Positions 1-8,693 of a DNA stretch of 64,000 bases are shown piece by piece. Position numbers and translations under genes: made by a program. Numbering within the stretch: the first letter of the stretch is position 1; every line of letters begins with the position of its first letter. Below the pieces are notes generated by a model that ran no database searches, was not told the origin of the DNA, and was given only the letters and a program-made list of their open reading frames with translations. The DNA is from Kitasatospora griseola (GTDB lineage Bacteria; Actinomycetota; Actinomycetes; Streptomycetales; Streptomycetaceae): positions 32,209 to 96,208 of the forward strand of contig NZ_BMRI01000030.1 in NCBI RefSeq assembly GCF_014648555.1, in the 5' to 3' direction.

Positions 1-69
1 GAGCAGTGCTTCCACGATGTGCGCCGGCCAGCCCTCCTCGTCGTCGGGTGCCGGCCCGGGTTCAGGCAC
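1..69 (-). CDS. Possible 5' end of next operon gene (partial)
   Basis: An open minus-strand frame begins with GTG at 69, overlaps the last bases of the KAS II gene in the coupled style of this operon, and runs without a stop to the window edge (23 codons, beginning V-P-E-P-G-P-A-P). Too little is visible to name a product. The overlap and open frame are the only support, and no clear ribosome binding site is present. Confidence 0.35.
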   Translation of the reverse strand, partial: MPEPGPAPDDEEGWPAHIVEALL

Positions 70-1297
70 GGCTGAGCAGGAGCACCGCATTCTGCCCGCC
101 GAATCCGAAGGAGTTGCTGACCGCCACCTCGACGGGGGCGGTGCGTCCCGTCCCGGCCACCACGTCGATCTCGATCTTCGGGTCCTGGCGTTCCAGGTTG
201 GCCGTCGGCGGGATGAAGCCGTGTTCCAGGGTCAGTGCCGTGGCGACCGCCTCGATCGCGCCGGCCGCGCCGAGCGCGTGCCCGACCACGCCCTTGACGG
301 AGGTGACGGCGGGGCGTTCGCCGAACACCCGGCGGATCAGCCGGGCCTCCGCGAGGTCGTTGAGCGGGGTGGACGTGCCGTGCGCGTTGACGTGGTCGAC
401 GTCGGCGGGGCCGAGCCCGGCGTCGGCGAGCGCCGCGCGCAGGGCCAGTTCCGCGCCCGCGCCCTCGGGGTCGGGCGCGGTCGCGTTGTGGGCGTCCGCC
501 GAGGCCCCGTAGCCGCTGACCCTGGCCCGGATCCGCGCGCCGCGGGCCCGGGCGTCGGCCTCGCGCTCCAGCACCAGGACGGCGGCGCCCTCCGCGGGCA
601 CGAAGCCGTCCCGGTCGACGTCGAACGGGCGGGACGCCGCCTGCGGGTCGTCGCGCCCGGACAGCGCACCCATCTGGCTGAAGCCCGAGATGATCGAGGG
701 GATCATGCAGGCCTCGGTCCCGCCGGTGATCACGATGTCGCAGGCGCCGGACCGCAGGAGTTCGCGCGCCGTGCCGATGGCGGTCGTGCCCGAGGCGCAC
801 GCGGTCGCGGTCACCAGGTTCGGGCCGCGCGCACCGCACTCCATGGCCACGTACCCGGCGGCCATGTTCACCGCCAGCATCGGGATCAGCAGCGAGGACA
901 CCTTGGTCGGCCCCTGCTCCAGCAGGACGTGGTGCTGCTTCTCCCAGGTCGCCGCGCCGCCGATCCCGCTGCCCAGGACGACGCCGACCCGGGCGCCGTC
1001 CCACCCGCTCGGGTCGAGGCCCGCGTCGGCGAGCGCCTCGGCGGCGGCGGCGACGGCGAACTGGCTGCACCGGTCGAGCCGCCAGGCCTTCCGGCGTCCC
1101 ACCGCGCGGACCGGGTCGAAGTCCTCGACCGCGCAGCCGAACCGGGCCGGGAGGCCGGCGAGTTCGGGGACCGGCCCGGCCGCGGTGCGCCCGCCCTCGC
1201 AGAGCCGGTCCCAGGCGGCCTTCACGCCGGTCCCGGCCGCGGTCACCATGCCCACGCCGGTGACCGCGGCGTGGAACGGCTCGCGGTCGGTCGTCAT
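62..1297 (-). CDS. Beta-ketoacyl-ACP synthase II (FabF-like, KAS II)
   Basis: A 411-residue condensing enzyme of the thiolase superfamily that elongates acyl-ACP with malonyl-ACP. The nucleophile Cys lies in TATACASG (about C167), the first His in NAHGTSTPLND, and the Lys/His pair in VKGVVGHALGAAG, so the Cys-His-His active site is complete and this is not a chain-length-factor-like decarboxylase. Length matches FabF (about 410). Its ATG overlaps the stop of the upstream ACP gene (ATGA). It is the third member of a KAS III-ACP-KAS II cassette inside a secondary-metabolite operon, which suggests a dedicated fatty-acyl supply rather than housekeeping synthesis (inference). Confidence 0.93.
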   Translation of the reverse strand: MTTDREPFHAAVTGVGMVTAAGTGVKAAWDRLCEGGRTAAGPVPELAGLPARFGCAVEDFDPVRAVGRRKAWRLDRCSQFAVAAAAEALADAGLDPSGWDGARVGVVLGSGIGGAATWEKQHHVLLEQGPTKVSSLLIPMLAVNMAAGYVAMECGARGPNLVTATACASGTTAIGTARELLRSGACDIVITGGTEACMIPSIISGFSQMGALSGRDDPQAASRPFDVDRDGFVPAEGAAVLVLEREADARARGARIRARVSGYGASADAHNATAPDPEGAGAELALRAALADAGLGPADVDHVNAHGTSTPLNDLAEARLIRRVFGERPAVTSVKGVVGHALGAAGAIEAVATALTLEHGFIPPTANLERQDPKIEIDVVAGTGRTAPVEVAVSNSFGFGGQNAVLLLSRA

Positions 1298-1536
1298 CCG
1301 ATGCTCACCGCCTTGGCGGCGATCGCCTCGGCGGCCTGGCCGATCGAGTCGGAGGAGCGGATGTCGTCGTCCTCGATCTTGACGCCGAACTCGTCCTGGG
1401 CGGCCAGGCCCAGCTCCACCAGGGCCAGCGAGTCCATCTCCAGTTCGTTGAAGGTGGTCTCCGTGGAGACCTCGTCCGGCTCGATGCCGAAGCCGCGGGT
1501 CAGCAGACCGACCAGGCGGTCGTAGACGTCGTTCAT
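1294..1536 (-). CDS. Acyl carrier protein
   Basis: An 80-residue carrier protein with the phosphopantetheine attachment motif EMDSLALVE (Ser36) and the usual helix pattern. I chose ATG at 1536 because AGGAG lies 7 nt upstream; an in-frame start farther upstream would add 13 residues without a ribosome binding site. It would carry the growing chain between the flanking KAS III and KAS II. The stop overlaps the KAS II start. A dedicated ACP of this size beside its own KAS enzymes is typical of clusters that make a special fatty acyl chain. Confidence 0.93.
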   Translation of the reverse strand: MNDVYDRLVGLLTRGFGIEPDEVSTETTFNELEMDSLALVELGLAAQDEFGVKIEDDDIRSSDSIGQAAEAIAAKAVSIG

Positions 1537-1563
1537 GAGCGGTCTCCTCTGTTTTCGGTGAGC

Positions 1564-1593
1564 GATGACGTGCAATGACGTGCGAGGACGTGC
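1564..1593. repeat. Three 10-bp tandem repeats between KAS III and ACP genes
   Basis: The 82-nt gap between the KAS III stop and the ACP start holds three near-identical 10-bp units of the form GATGACGTGC. This is one of the few real gaps in an otherwise overlapping operon. No function is evident; replication slippage is the simplest origin. Confidence 0.6.
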
Positions 1594-1618
1594 GATGAAG
1601 CGGCGTGCGGCGCGCGGA

Positions 1619-2620
1619 TCAGATCGGCGTCACGTCGGGCCAGCGGACGGCGCAGGCCCCCCAGGTGATCCCGCCGCCGAAGGCGGTCATCACCACCCGG
1701 TCCCCGGGGCGCAGCCGGCCGCGCTCCACGGCGTCGGCCAGGGCGAGCGGGACGGCGGCCGCGGCGGTGTTGCCGACCCGGTCGAGGTGGACGGCGCAGC
1801 GCTCCCGCGGCAGCTTCATCCGGTCCGCGACGGCGTGCATGATCCGCAGGTTGGCCTGGTGCGGGACGAGCAGGTCCACCTCGTCCACGCTCCAGCCGGC
1901 CCGGTGGGCGACGTCCAGCGCGGAGGCCGCCATCCGTTCGACGGCGCTGCGGAAGACGGTCTTCCCGACCATCCGGAAGTACGGGTCGTAGCCGGGCCCG
2001 GTGCGGGCGGTGAACGGCTCCCGGGAGCCGCCCGACGGGACGGTGATCAGGTCGCTGCCCGTTCCGTCGCTGGCCAGGTCGAGCGGTCCGAGGGCGCCGG
2101 GCGCGTCCGGGTCGCCGGCGGTGAGCAGCACCGCCCCGGCGCCGTCGCCGAAGATCGCCCGGGTGGAGCGGTCCTGCGGGTCGAGGATGCTGGAGAACTT
2201 CTCCGCGCCGACGACCAGCACGGAGTCGACGGTTCCGGCGGCGATCAGGCCGCCGGCCACGCCGAGGCCGTACAGGAATCCGGTGCACACGGCGGCCACG
2301 TCGAACGCGGGCACGGTGCCGAGGTTCAGCCCGGTGGCGACCAGCGGCGCCGTGGCCGGGCACGGCCGGTCGGGCGTGGTGGTGGCGACCACCACGCAGT
2401 CCGCGCTCTCCCGGCCGGCCGACTTCAGGGCCCGGCGGCCGGCCTCGACGGCCAGGTCGGAGGTGGCCGTGCGGTCGTCGGCGGTGTGCCGCTGCCCGAT
2501 GCCCGTACGGCTGCGGATCCAGGCGTCGTCGGTGTCCAGCTCCCGGGCGAGGTCGTCGTTGGTGACGATCCGGGGAGGCAGCCACGAGCCCAGGCCGCTG
2601 ATGACCGCCGCCCTGGTCAT
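1619..2620 (-). CDS. Beta-ketoacyl-ACP synthase III (FabH-like)
   Basis: A 333-residue KAS III that would start a chain by condensing an acyl-CoA starter with malonyl-ACP. The triad is complete: Cys112 in VCTGFLYG (the FabH position), His in LVPHQANLRI, and Asn in RVGNTAAAA. The ATG at 2620 overlaps the desaturase stop (ATGA), which fixes the start; the open frame runs much farther upstream but over the desaturase gene. With the adjacent ACP and KAS II it forms a minimal dedicated fatty-acid assembly set. Starter preference cannot be read from the sequence. Confidence 0.93.
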   Translation of the reverse strand: MTRAAVISGLGSWLPPRIVTNDDLARELDTDDAWIRSRTGIGQRHTADDRTATSDLAVEAGRRALKSAGRESADCVVVATTTPDRPCPATAPLVATGLNLGTVPAFDVAAVCTGFLYGLGVAGGLIAAGTVDSVLVVGAEKFSSILDPQDRSTRAIFGDGAGAVLLTAGDPDAPGALGPLDLASDGTGSDLITVPSGGSREPFTARTGPGYDPYFRMVGKTVFRSAVERMAASALDVAHRAGWSVDEVDLLVPHQANLRIMHAVADRMKLPRERCAVHLDRVGNTAAAAVPLALADAVERGRLRPGDRVVMTAFGGGITWGACAVRWPDVTPI

Positions 2621-3690
2621 CGGCCCGCCGCCGACACCAGCGAGGCGTCCTGCTGCTCCAGTTCCCGCACCTGGTCGCTGACGTCGCCGAGGTACTCGGA
2701 GACGTCGAGGTAGGACCTGAGCAGCCGGACCTCGACGTAGGGCAGGCCGTGGGTGAGGCAGTAGTCCTTCACCACCGGCTGCGCGCGGTGCAGGTTCCGG
2801 CGCGGCATGTTCGGAAAGAGGTGGTGCTCGATCTGGTAGTTGAGGCCGCCGTAGAAGAAGTGGGTGATCCGGCTGGGCAGCATGTTCCGGGAGGTGACGA
2901 CCTGTCGGGTGATCCAGTCGAGCTCCTCCTTCTCGCCGTCGCGCACCGGCAGGCCCTTGTGGTTGGGCGCGAACAGCAGGCCCATGTAGAAGCCGAACAG
3001 CGCCTGGTGGACCACGATGAACGCGACGGCCTTGAGCGGGGAGAGCACCAGGAAGACCGCGGCCAGGTAGGCCGCCAGGTGGATCGACAGCATCAGCAGG
3101 TCGGCGCCCTTGTTGCGCTTGAGCGCGCCCCGCCTGGCCGCGACGTAGCCCGACAGGTGCAGGCGCAGGCCCTCCATCATGATCACCACGTAGAACATCC
3201 AGGACTGGTGGCGCACGATGAAGCGGCTCAGCGGAGTGGTCCGCTTGTGCCGGTCGCCGCTGTCGAAGATCACCTGGCGGCGCAGGATGTCGGGGTCGAG
3301 GGACAGGTGGTTGGGGAAATTGTGGTGCTTGGTGTGGTGGCCGACCCACCAGCCGAAGCTGACTCCGGTCAGCAGGTTGCCGTGGATGTAGCCGATCAGG
3401 TCGCTGGCCCGGCGGGTGCGGAAGATCTGCCGGTGGCCCGCGTCGTGCCCGACCAGGTCGGTCTGCGCGAAGCAGAAGGCGAGGAACGCCGCCACCACGA
3501 GCTGGAGCCAGCTGTCCCCGAGGAACGCGAAGGCCGTCCATCCGGCCGCGAGCAGGACCAGGTTGGAGACGATCTTGTAGACGAAGAACCACGGCTGGAG
3601 GTCCATCAGGCCGGCGTCCTTGACCACCTTGGTGATCTCGTCGTAGTTCGCCGTCGCCGCCTGCCCCCCGGCGCCGTCCAGCTGCGTCAT
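2617..3690 (-). CDS. Membrane fatty acid desaturase
   Basis: A 357-residue integral membrane diiron desaturase. The three histidine boxes are present: HDAGH, HHTKHH (in VGHHTKHHNFPNH) and QIEHH (in NYQIEHHLFPN); the Gln in the third box is of the front-end/acyl-lipid desaturase type. Several hydrophobic segments lie between the boxes. Its stop and start overlap the neighbouring genes (ATGA at 2617-2620; start at 3690 overlapping the diiron gene stop). It probably puts a double bond into the cluster's acyl chain; alkenyl side chains are known in elaiomycin/azodyrecin-type azoxy compounds (inference). It could instead act on membrane lipid. Confidence 0.93.
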   Translation of the reverse strand: MTQLDGAGGQAATANYDEITKVVKDAGLMDLQPWFFVYKIVSNLVLLAAGWTAFAFLGDSWLQLVVAAFLAFCFAQTDLVGHDAGHRQIFRTRRASDLIGYIHGNLLTGVSFGWWVGHHTKHHNFPNHLSLDPDILRRQVIFDSGDRHKRTTPLSRFIVRHQSWMFYVVIMMEGLRLHLSGYVAARRGALKRNKGADLLMLSIHLAAYLAAVFLVLSPLKAVAFIVVHQALFGFYMGLLFAPNHKGLPVRDGEKEELDWITRQVVTSRNMLPSRITHFFYGGLNYQIEHHLFPNMPRRNLHRAQPVVKDYCLTHGLPYVEVRLLRSYLDVSEYLGDVSDQVRELEQQDASLVSAAGR

Positions 3691-4649
3691 ATCGCCTCCT
3701 CCAGCCCCATGTAGGCCAGCCGGGCGCGCTGCATCCGGTCGGCCCAGGCCTGCCCGGTCGCCATCCGCTCCTCGGCCGTGGTGTCCACCAGCCGCCGCCC
3801 GGGCCAGACCTCGTAGTCGCCGAGCAGCTTCCCGTGCTCCTCGATGCCCTGCTGGAACAGCGACTCGCGCCGCTGGAGCATGTCGTGGGTGGGCAGCCGG
3901 CCCCACAGCCGGTAGCCCTCCTGGATCAGCTCCAGCACCCGCGGCTTGTCCTCCGGGTGCTTCAGCAGGTGGTCCCGGACGATGGCGCTGCCGACCGTGA
4001 GGTGGCGGATCTCGTCGATGCCGGCGCCGCGCTCGATGTCCGCGGCGGCCGGGTCGAACACCCGCCACTTGCGCTCGCTGAGCTCCGCGGACGGCGCCAG
4101 CACGCCCTCGACCAGGACGGTCAGCACCAGCACGCCGCCGATGAAGTCGCCCTCGTCGCGCAGCACCCGCAGGCCGAACTCCTCCAGCGGCACCAGCACG
4201 CCGTCCCGGTCGCGCTGCGCGAGCCGGTCGACGGACTGCCACAACTCGGCCTTCGGGATGCCGAGTTGCAGCAGGTGGCTGCGGAAGACCATGGCGTGCC
4301 TGGCCTCGTCGAGCAGCTGCGTGGAGTAGAACTCCAGGCAGTCGTTGTCGGGCGCCAGCGCGACCATGTACGCGATGGCGCGGGTGGCCTTCTCCTCCGC
4401 GATCGAGCGGAAGGCGAGCTCCATGGTGAGCGCGCTGTTGAGCGGGCCGGGCTCGCTGACCACCGACAGCGGGCGCACGTCGTCGGCGTGGCCGAGCACG
4501 TGACCGCGCAGGGTGCCCTGCGGGACGGCCGCCAGCCAGTACTTCAGGTCGGCGGAGGCCGGCGTCAGTTCGAGGTCAATGGCGCCGTCGACGAGCGACG
4601 GGGCCCGCTCCCAGTCCGCCTCTGCGGGAATGTTCTCGGACACGGTCAT
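3687..4649 (-). CDS. Ferritin-like diiron oxygenase, VlmB-like
   Basis: A 320-residue all-helical protein with the carboxylate/His pattern of a soluble diiron oxygenase: Glu85/86 in SIAEEKATR, the ExxH of LLDEARHAM (E115, H118), Glu in VLVEGVLAP, and a second ExxH in IDEIRHL. By context and motif spacing I relate it to VlmB, the diiron protein of valanimycin biosynthesis implicated in the late N-N/azoxy oxidation. ATG at 4649 was chosen; it overlaps the flavin-reductase stop by one base (TGATG) behind a GAGAGGGA ribosome binding site. The family assignment to VlmB is an inference, but the diiron site itself is directly visible. Confidence 0.8.
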   Translation of the reverse strand: MTVSENIPAEADWERAPSLVDGAIDLELTPASADLKYWLAAVPQGTLRGHVLGHADDVRPLSVVSEPGPLNSALTMELAFRSIAEEKATRAIAYMVALAPDNDCLEFYSTQLLDEARHAMVFRSHLLQLGIPKAELWQSVDRLAQRDRDGVLVPLEEFGLRVLRDEGDFIGGVLVLTVLVEGVLAPSAELSERKWRVFDPAAADIERGAGIDEIRHLTVGSAIVRDHLLKHPEDKPRVLELIQEGYRLWGRLPTHDMLQRRESLFQQGIEEHGKLLGDYEVWPGRRLVDTTAEERMATGQAWADRMQRARLAYMGLEEAI

Positions 4650-5203
4650 CAATCCCTCTCGGTGTGCAGGGTCGCTTCGGTCAGCCCGTGCAGGCCGCCT
4701 GCGTAGTTGAGCAAGGGGGCGCCGGCGCCGCGGACCGCCCGTTCCACCTGGGCCAGGACGAGTTCGTGGTCGCCCACCTCGACGGTTCCGCGGACCCGGC
4801 AGGTCAGCCAGCCGACCGCGCCGACCAGCACCGGGACCCCGTCCTCGGCCAGGTCCGACCAGGCCTCGCCCGCCAACTGGCCGACGCCCCGCGCGCGGTG
4901 GCGCCGAGCGAAGTGCCGTGCCAGGTCGGCCTGCCGGGCGCCGAGCGCGTTGACCACGAAGGTGCGGGTGCTCAGCAGCGCCTGCAGGCCGCGGCTGCCG
5001 CGCCGCAGCGCGACCGAGACCATCGGCGGCCGGCGGGACGCCAGGGTCAGGGTGCTGACCGTCACGCCCTCGACGTCCTGCGCGTCGCCGCAGGTCAGCA
5101 CCGCGACGCCGGTGACGAACCGGTCGAGGATCAGCCGGTGGGCGCCGTCGGCCTCGTTCGGGCCCGCCGCGACGGACAGGTGCTGGGCGGTCGCCCCGGT
5201 CAC
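4649..5203 (-). CDS. Flavin reductase (two-component monooxygenase partner, VlmR-like)
   Basis: A 184-residue flavin reductase of the FMN-binding split-barrel (HpaC/RutF) family: RFVTGVAVLTC, VSTLTLASRRPPMVSVAL and SRTFVVNALG-type segments are in the usual order. It would use NAD(P)H to reduce free flavin for the acyl-CoA-dehydrogenase-fold monooxygenase encoded at 7499-8635, as VlmR does for VlmH. It may also feed electrons to the diiron protein that follows it. The GTG start at 5203 overlaps the membrane-protein stop (GTGA); the open frame extends upstream over that gene but is not credible there. Confidence 0.88.
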   Translation of the reverse strand: MTGATAQHLSVAAGPNEADGAHRLILDRFVTGVAVLTCGDAQDVEGVTVSTLTLASRRPPMVSVALRRGSRGLQALLSTRTFVVNALGARQADLARHFARRHRARGVGQLAGEAWSDLAEDGVPVLVGAVGWLTCRVRGTVEVGDHELVLAQVERAVRGAGAPLLNYAGGLHGLTEATLHTERD

Positions 5204-5682
5204 CGGGCGCCCAGCGCCCGGGGCGGCAGCAGCTCGCCGGTGGAGGCCAGGTACTCGCTGGAGAACCGGCGGTAGGCCGGGTGGGCCTTCGGCTCGAAGT
5301 GCAGCCCGAACGGCTTGAGGAAGTTGCCGAAGATCGCGCGGTCCCCGAACAGGTGGATCGGCACGACCAGCAGGGCCCACTCCGCCCCGGCCAGCCAGAT
5401 CCAGGCCAGCACGACCAGTCCCTGGGTGACCATGCTGTGCATGGCGTTGTAGAGGACGTAGTAGACCTTGGGGGTCGGGGCGTCCGGGTGCCGGTGGTAG
5501 CGGAGCGCGCCGGGCAGGTAGCCGATCACGTCGATGTACGCGAACAGCAGCACCGCCGGCAGCCAGCGGACCTCCCCGATGTGCGCGAAGAACAGCACCA
5601 CGGACACCAGCAGTCCGAGCCCGTACTCGGCGCGCACCAGCCAGGCCGTGGCGCCGGTCATGAACAGGTTCTTCTGGTCCAT
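5200..5682 (-). CDS. Small polytopic membrane protein, possible VlmO-like N-N-forming factor
   Basis: A 160-residue protein with about four hydrophobic segments (roughly 15-33, 38-56, 87-104 and 104-118). Polar and charged residues sit in or next to the membrane: FFAHIGE, AYIDVIGYLPG, LRYHRHPDAP, NAMHS and IHLFGDRAIFGN. The His/Asp/Glu set in a small membrane protein resembles DUF4260-like proteins and suggests a metal or substrate site. In valanimycin biosynthesis a membrane protein, VlmO, works with VlmB in forming the N-N unit. Position between flavin reductase and SRPBCC genes in a vlm-like operon makes a VlmO-like role plausible. Homology itself could not be tested here. Confidence 0.6.
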   Translation of the reverse strand: MDQKNLFMTGATAWLVRAEYGLGLLVSVVLFFAHIGEVRWLPAVLLFAYIDVIGYLPGALRYHRHPDAPTPKVYYVLYNAMHSMVTQGLVVLAWIWLAGAEWALLVVPIHLFGDRAIFGNFLKPFGLHFEPKAHPAYRRFSSEYLASTGELLPPRALGAR

Positions 5683-5683
5683 C

Positions 5684-6196
5684 TCAGCCCACTTCCAGTG
5701 CGGAGTCCGGGATCTCCGCGGCGGGCTCGGCGACCGCCCGGGCCACCGCCTCGTCGCCGACCACCCGGGCCGTGCCGAACAGGCCGACGACCACCCGGGC
5801 GATGGTCTCCTTGAACACCCGCACCGCGACCGGGTCGAGGATGCCCGCGAGGCTCGGGATGCCGAAGTCGAACTCGGCGGAGAAGTGCACCCGGCACTCG
5901 CCGTCGACCTCGGCGATCCGCCAGCTGCCGGCGAACGAGTCGAAGTCGCCGTCGAGTTGGGAGAAGTCGATGGTCAGGGCGGCGACGTCGAACCGGTCCT
6001 CCTCGGTCCAGCGGAGGATGCCGTTGCGGAAGTACACCTCCCAGTCGCTGGTCTCCTCGGCGTCGCCGATCCGGTGCACGGTCACCGCCCGTACCACCGG
6101 CACCAGTTCGGGGTAGCGGGCGAAGTCCCGCACCCGCTCGAAGACGGTGACCGGATCACCGTCGGGTACCGCGACAGTCACCTCGACGCTACGCAT
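5684..6196 (-). CDS. SRPBCC/polyketide-cyclase-like protein
   Basis: A 170-residue START/Bet v1-fold protein (SRPBCC). The pattern of an N-terminal strand ending in a V-P-D-G-D-P turn, then VFERVRDFARYPELVP, and later SWRIAEV and VHFSAEFDF is typical of aromatase/cyclase-like hydrophobic-ligand binders. I chose ATG at 6196 because AGGTGG precedes it; the in-frame GTG at 6214 lacks a ribosome binding site. It overlaps the end of the aminotransferase gene by 8 nt. In this cluster it may bind or shape a lipophilic intermediate. No catalytic residues can be assigned. Confidence 0.75.
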   Translation of the reverse strand: MRSVEVTVAVPDGDPVTVFERVRDFARYPELVPVVRAVTVHRIGDAEETSDWEVYFRNGILRWTEEDRFDVAALTIDFSQLDGDFDSFAGSWRIAEVDGECRVHFSAEFDFGIPSLAGILDPVAVRVFKETIARVVVGLFGTARVVGDEAVARAVAEPAAEIPDSALEVG

Positions 6197-7490
6197 GGAC
6201 GGTTCCACCTTCACCAGTCGGCGCGTACCGGGCAGCCTGCTTCCGGCACGCGTTGTCGAATGCCTCGTAGAGGTGATCCACCTCCGCGCGGGTCAAGATC
6301 GCCGGCGGCGTGAGCCGCAGCACCAGGTGCGAGTTGAGCGAGTGGTTCGCCACCACGCCCTGCATCACCAGCTCGATGAGCAGGTCGCCGGCGATGCCGG
6401 GCTCGGCGAACTCGAAGCCCAGCAGCAGCCCGCGGCCGCGGACCGCGGACACCGCGGAGCCGAAGTGCCGGCGGACGATGTCGCCCAGCCCGAGCCGCAG
6501 GTCGGCGCCCAGCTCGTGCGAGCGGGCGACCAGGTTCTCCTCCTCGATCGCCGCCAGCGCCCCACGGGCCGCGGCCATCGCCAGCGGCACCCCGGAGAAC
6601 GTCGAGGTGTGCAGGTACGGGTCCTTGTCGAAGACCGAGAACGCCTTCGCGGTCGCCACCACCGCCGACACCGGGACGATGCCGCCGCTGAGCCCCTTGC
6701 CCACCAGCAGGGCGTCGGGGGTGACGCCCTCCCGGTCGGCGCCGAACCAGGTGCCGAGGCGGCCCAGTCCGGTCTGGACCTCGTCGAGGACCAGGAACGC
6801 GTCGTGCCGGCGGCAGGCGACGGCCACGTCCCGCAGGTAGCCGTCCGGCGGGACGATCACCCCGGCCTCGCCCTGGACCGGCTCGACGACCACGCAGGCC
6901 CGCCCGGGCATCGTCCGCAGCAGCTCCTCCAGGGCCTGGGCGTCCCCGTACGGGACGTGGTCCACGCCCGGCAGCAGCGGGCGGAACGGGTCCTGGAACA
7001 GCGCCTTGCCGGTGAGGCTGAGCGCGCCCATGGTCTTGCCGTGGTAGCCGCCGTGGGTGGCGATCAGCCGGTCCTTGCCGTGCGTCCGGGCCATCTTGAT
7101 CGCGGTCTCCACCGCCTCCGCGCCCGAGCCCGCGAAGTGCACCCGCTCCAGGCCGCTCGGCGCGACCTTGACCAGGGCGTCCGCGGCCAGCGCGGCCTGC
7201 GGCTCCAGGAAGATCCGGCTGGCCACCGGGTGCCGGTGCAGCTGCTCCTCGACGTAGCGGGTGACGATCGGGTGCCGGGCCCCCATCAGGAGCACGCCGT
7301 ACCCGCCGCAGTTGAGGAACCGGCGGCCCTCGGCGGTGGTCAGCCACGCGCCCTGGGAGCCGGTCTCCACGTGCCCGCCGAACAGCTCGCCCAGCGTGGC
7401 CCGGCCCTTGTTCAGCCGCCTGCGGTACAGCCGGCCGAGCGTCTCGCGGTCGACCTCCGCGGGCAGGTAGCCGACGTCAGTCCTGTTCAT
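6189..7490 (-). CDS. Class III PLP-dependent aminotransferase
   Basis: A 433-residue fold-type I, class III (ornithine/acetylornithine-like) aminotransferase. FLNCGGYGVLLMGA and HFAGSGAEAVETAIKMAR form the substrate and cofactor region, FLVLDEVQTGLGR carries the PLP-ring Asp, and LLVGKGLSGG carries the Schiff-base Lys. In the proposed pathway it converts a fatty aldehyde into a primary amine for N-hydroxylation (inference from neighbours). The ATG at 7490 has GAGGAGTGAG in front and follows the monooxygenase stop by 8 nt. Confidence 0.9.
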   Translation of the reverse strand: MNRTDVGYLPAEVDRETLGRLYRRRLNKGRATLGELFGGHVETGSQGAWLTTAEGRRFLNCGGYGVLLMGARHPIVTRYVEEQLHRHPVASRIFLEPQAALAADALVKVAPSGLERVHFAGSGAEAVETAIKMARTHGKDRLIATHGGYHGKTMGALSLTGKALFQDPFRPLLPGVDHVPYGDAQALEELLRTMPGRACVVVEPVQGEAGVIVPPDGYLRDVAVACRRHDAFLVLDEVQTGLGRLGTWFGADREGVTPDALLVGKGLSGGIVPVSAVVATAKAFSVFDKDPYLHTSTFSGVPLAMAAARGALAAIEEENLVARSHELGADLRLGLGDIVRRHFGSAVSAVRGRGLLLGFEFAEPGIAGDLLIELVMQGVVANHSLNSHLVLRLTPPAILTRAEVDHLYEAFDNACRKQAARYAPTGEGGTVHA

Positions 7491-7498
7491 CTCACTCC

Positions 7499-8635
7499 TC
7501 AGCTGAGCCGCAGCGGACGGCCGGCGGTGTGCTCCAGCAGGGGGCCTGCGAAGCTCGCACGGGACGGCGGGTGGAACGACAGGCCCTGGGCGGCGGCGGT
7601 GAGGTAGGCGACGTCGGAGGACGAGATGAAGGCCATCCCGCCGAGCGCCTCGGCGGCCCGGTGGGCCGTCTCCGCCAGCGCGTCCTGCGCGCCGTAGCGG
7701 GCCAGCAGCGCCTTGCCGAGCGCCTCGTTGCCGGCCTCGCCGTCCATCACCATCCGGGCGACGCCCTCCAGCAGCAGGTTGGCGGTCTCCAGACGGGTGA
7801 TCAGCTGGGCCCGGTCGGAGTCGCTGCCCCGGCCGCTGCTCAGCACCCGCTCCACCAGGCCGGTCACGATGCCCAAGTAGGAGGCGGAGATGAGCAGTTC
7901 GAACCAGATGAAGCCGACCGTCTGGAGCTGGTCGAGCTCGCCGGCGTCGCCCAGCTCGGTCCGCATCAGCTGGCGCTCGTCCACGAAGACGTCCGTCAGC
8001 CGGACCTCGTCGCTCTCCGCCCCGGCCAGCGCGAAGGACGACCAGAACGGGTGCACGGTGATGCCCTCGGCCTGCCGGGGCACCAGCAGCACCGCCATGT
8101 CGCTGCCGCCGTCGGCCCGCGGCAGGGCCGTGCTCGCGGTCAGCAGGTCCATCGACTGCGAGAGGCTGCACGGCTTCTTCGAGCCGTTGATCAGGTATCC
8201 GCCCTCGGTCTCCCGGGCCCGCATGGTCGGGGCGAGGATGCCCTGGCTCGGCCGGCCCTCGGCGAACCCGGAGGCGACCAGCAGGTTCTGCGAACAGATG
8301 CCCTCCAGCAGCGCCCACTCCACGCCGCTGCTCTGCAGGCTCTCGGCCAGGGTGAACAGGGTCGCCACCGAGAAGTGGTGCATGGTGGTCGCGACGGCGA
8401 GCGACGGGGCCCGCAGGGCCAGCGCCCGGGTCACCTGCAGCGCCTGCAGCGGGTTCGCCCCGGAGCCGGAGTAGCTGGTGGGGACGACCAGCCGGGCGCC
8501 GCCGGCGGCGCGGAACAGGTCCAGGGACGAGCTGCCCGGCTGCTCCAGCTCGGTCAGCGGGACGGCGGCCAGCTTGTCCTGCAGGCCGGGCAGGAACTCC
8601 TCGCACGACGCGCGTGCGGCGTCCAGTGAGCGCAT
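7499..8635 (-). CDS. Acyl-CoA-dehydrogenase-fold flavin monooxygenase, VlmH-like N-hydroxylase
   Basis: A 378-residue protein with the three-part acyl-CoA dehydrogenase layout: N-terminal helices, a central barrel (GYLINGSKKPCS) and a C-terminal helical bundle. VlmH, the isobutylamine N-hydroxylase, belongs to this fold and needs reduced flavin from a separate reductase, which is encoded in this operon. An amine made by the adjacent aminotransferase would be oxidised to a hydroxylamine. The segment AEALGGMAFISSS occupies the place of the catalytic base region, and I see no clear dehydrogenase Glu. ATG at 8635 follows AAGGAG; a GTG at 8674 would add 13 residues but has poor spacing. Confidence 0.75.
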   Translation of the reverse strand: MRSLDAARASCEEFLPGLQDKLAAVPLTELEQPGSSSLDLFRAAGGARLVVPTSYSGSGANPLQALQVTRALALRAPSLAVATTMHHFSVATLFTLAESLQSSGVEWALLEGICSQNLLVASGFAEGRPSQGILAPTMRARETEGGYLINGSKKPCSLSQSMDLLTASTALPRADGGSDMAVLLVPRQAEGITVHPFWSSFALAGAESDEVRLTDVFVDERQLMRTELGDAGELDQLQTVGFIWFELLISASYLGIVTGLVERVLSSGRGSDSDRAQLITRLETANLLLEGVARMVMDGEAGNEALGKALLARYGAQDALAETAHRAAEALGGMAFISSSDVAYLTAAAQGLSFHPPSRASFAGPLLEHTAGRPLRLS

Positions 8636-8693
8636 ATCGGTTGTCGACTCCTTGTCGGGTTTGGGCCGGTGCACGGCTCCATGGCCGGGCGCG

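Noticed and set aside
1619..3592. 657-residue minus-strand ORF as one protein
   Set aside because: Only the KAS III part (to 2620) is protein-like; the rest is the desaturase gene read in another frame.
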